Origin: an uncultured Patescibacteria group bacterium
GTDB taxonomy: Bacteria; Patescibacteriota; Patescibacteriia; Veblenbacterales; UBA10138
DNA length: 36,833 nt
Direction of reading: 5' to 3'
Assembly (NCBI GenBank): GCA_937929825.1
Contig: CALFUV010000029.1
Location: forward strand, 1-36,833
This document shows, one piece after another, positions 35,452-36,833 of the stretch. Made by a program: the position numbers and the translations under genes. The notes beneath the pieces are model-generated. The model ran no database searches. It had not been told where the DNA came from and worked only from the letters and a program-made list of their open reading frames with translations. Position 1 is the stretch's first letter, and the number at the start of each line of letters is the position of its first letter.

Positions 35452-36833
35452 TTACCAAGGGGGTCTAGTAGTAAAATACCACACATCACCTTTTGTTGTT
35501 TTTCCGGAAATAGAATTATGGCTATCAATTCGCCAATAATATGTGGTGTTGTAATTCATATAAGGAGACCAGGTACTATTATTGGGGGTAAAACCTAAAT
35601 AATAAGGAGAGGATGTATCTGCGGCATTCATCACTCCATTATAGTCAGTTCCCATATATAAATAGAATCTATCTGTACATTTAGTATAATTCCAACTTAA
35701 CTGTAATAAGAGCTGCACACCTGTACTCCCTACTGAGGGATTGGGATTAGATGTTTTTTCTGGTAAGTCAATTTTATTAAACGTGCCAGTAACTGTAGTA
35801 TTACTTGTATAATTTCTAGGCTGTGGCGGACTGGTGCTGGCATAGCTATAACAAGATAAAGTATCGTCAAATGTAACGGTATGATAAGTATCTTTTTCAA
35901 CCTGAGTGCTGATTGGAGTTAAACCTACATAATTACCATCCAGCCGGGCAGTAGCGCCGCTGATGGCAGAGTTAAAATTATCCCTTGTTTGAATAGTAAT
36001 GGTTACTAAGGGTGGTGGCTGGGTGGTAAAACTCCAAACATCACCTTTTGTTGTTTTAACTGTGGAAGAATTATAAGAATCTACCCGCCAATAATAAGTA
36101 ACTCCATAAGCTAACGGTCCGGTAAAGGCGCTAACATTAGGATGGGTAGTAGTGGTTTTATAATATGGCGAACCAACTATAGCATTCGATACGCCATCAT
36201 AATCAGTACCCAAAAATATATGATAATAATTGGCACAACTAGAAGTTTGCCAATACAACGTTTGAACAGGGAAAAGATTTGTTTCTCCGTTAGCAGGGTA
36301 AGTATATAATGGTTTGGAAGGAATGCCGTAAATAAAATTTCCAGTCACCGTTGTATTAGTATTATAAACCATAGGTTGAGGCGGGCTAATACTATCAAAT
36401 AAATAACAATCAGATGGATCATCAATAAATTCTGCCTGATAAGTCATACCGGTAATAACAGAAGTTGAAGTAGGAGTAGCACCACTAAAGGGTGGTGAAG
36501 TATTAATAGTAGCAGTGATGCCTGTGATATTATTGCCGAGATTATCTTTAGCTTGGAAATTTACTGTGACTGTTGGAGGTGGCTCGGTAGTAAAACTTAA
36601 AACTTGGCCAGTAGTTAATCTTCCGTGATTTAAAGTATCCACCCGCCAATAATAAGTGGTGGCATAATTAAGAGTAGGCGGGGTGTAAGAAAATGGCGCA
36701 CTGGTTAAAGTAGCTACCAGTGTAGTGGGGTTAGTGCTGGTGCCAAAATAAACACGATAAGTATCAGCACAAGCAGCAGCCGTCCAAGTTAAACTGGGGT
36801 TAAGGCCAATACCTGTAGCGCCGTTGGCAGGTG
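35452..36833 (-). CDS. Large exported repeat protein (alternating FN3-like and PEGA-like modules), truncated at window edge
   Basis: Repeats TTYYWRVDSxNSxxxKTTKGDVWxFTTxPP and CYxxxSxSPPQPxxYxxNTTVTGxF; frame open beyond 36642 (PANGATGIGLNPSLTWTAAACADTYRVYFGTSTNPTTLVATL...). Confidence 0.85.
   Translation of the reverse strand, partial: PANGATGIGLNPSLTWTAAACADTYRVYFGTSTNPTTLVATLTSAPFSYTPPTLNYATTYYWRVDTLNHGRLTTGQVLSFTTEPPPTVTVNFQAKDNLGNNITGITATINTSPPFSGATPTSTSVITGMTYQAEFIDDPSDCYLFDSISPPQPMVYNTNTTVTGNFIYGIPSKPLYTYPANGETNLFPVQTLYWQTSSCANYYHIFLGTDYDGVSNAIVGSPYYKTTTTHPNVSAFTGPLAYGVTYYWRVDSYNSSTVKTTKGDVWSFTTQPPPLVTITIQTRDNFNSAISGATARLDGNYVGLTPISTQVEKDTYHTVTFDDTLSCYSYASTSPPQPRNYTSNTTVTGTFNKIDLPEKTSNPNPSVGSTGVQLLLQLSWNYTKCTDRFYLYMGTDYNGVMNAADTSSPYYLGFTPNNSTWSPYMNYNTTYYWRIDSHNSISGKTTKGDVWYFTTRPPW

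Noticed and set aside
1-36833. Mobile elements, phage genes, toxin-antitoxin or defence systems
   Set aside because: No transposase, integrase, phage structural, nuclease or TA motifs recognised in any listed ORF.

Overview
The window looks like part of a Patescibacteria (CPR)-like genome: short minus-strand operons, a type IV pilus locus, small membrane and Zn-ribbon proteins, and a cobalamin-dependent RNR. All recognisable protein genes are on the minus strand. The only clear plus-strand gene is tRNA-Pro(GGG). In coordinate order the window holds: a type IV pilus operon (pilin fragment, PilC, a PilT-like ATPase with degraded active-site motifs, a receiver, PilB, a pilin, PilP-like, PilO, PilN and PilM proteins, and a 1330-aa exported protein); tRNA-Pro; a probable stand-alone structured ncRNA; two Zn-ribbon paralogs behind a structured leader; a T-box riboswitch in front of an unannotated small ORF with an apparent ATA start; a glycosyltransferase; ndk; a receiver; a two-gene ComEC system; prfB with a programmed +1 frameshift; an HtrA protease; a vitamin B12 acquisition and use cluster; ftsZ, ftsA, dgkA and ybeY; and surface proteins with TSP3 and FN3/PEGA-type repeats. 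The best candidate for an undescribed system is the B12 cluster at about 23.2-29.8 kb. It has a cobalamin riboswitch with a readable attenuator, an exported alpha/alpha-toroid protein, a separate membrane-anchored DUF4430-like protein (together resembling a split transcobalamin/intrinsic factor), a probable ECF-type S component, a PduO adenosyltransferase and an NrdR-regulated B12-dependent RNR. The second is the 13.8-16.0 kb region, with a stand-alone structured RNA, an orphan T-box and an unusual small ORF. Family assignments come from reading motifs only; no database search was run.
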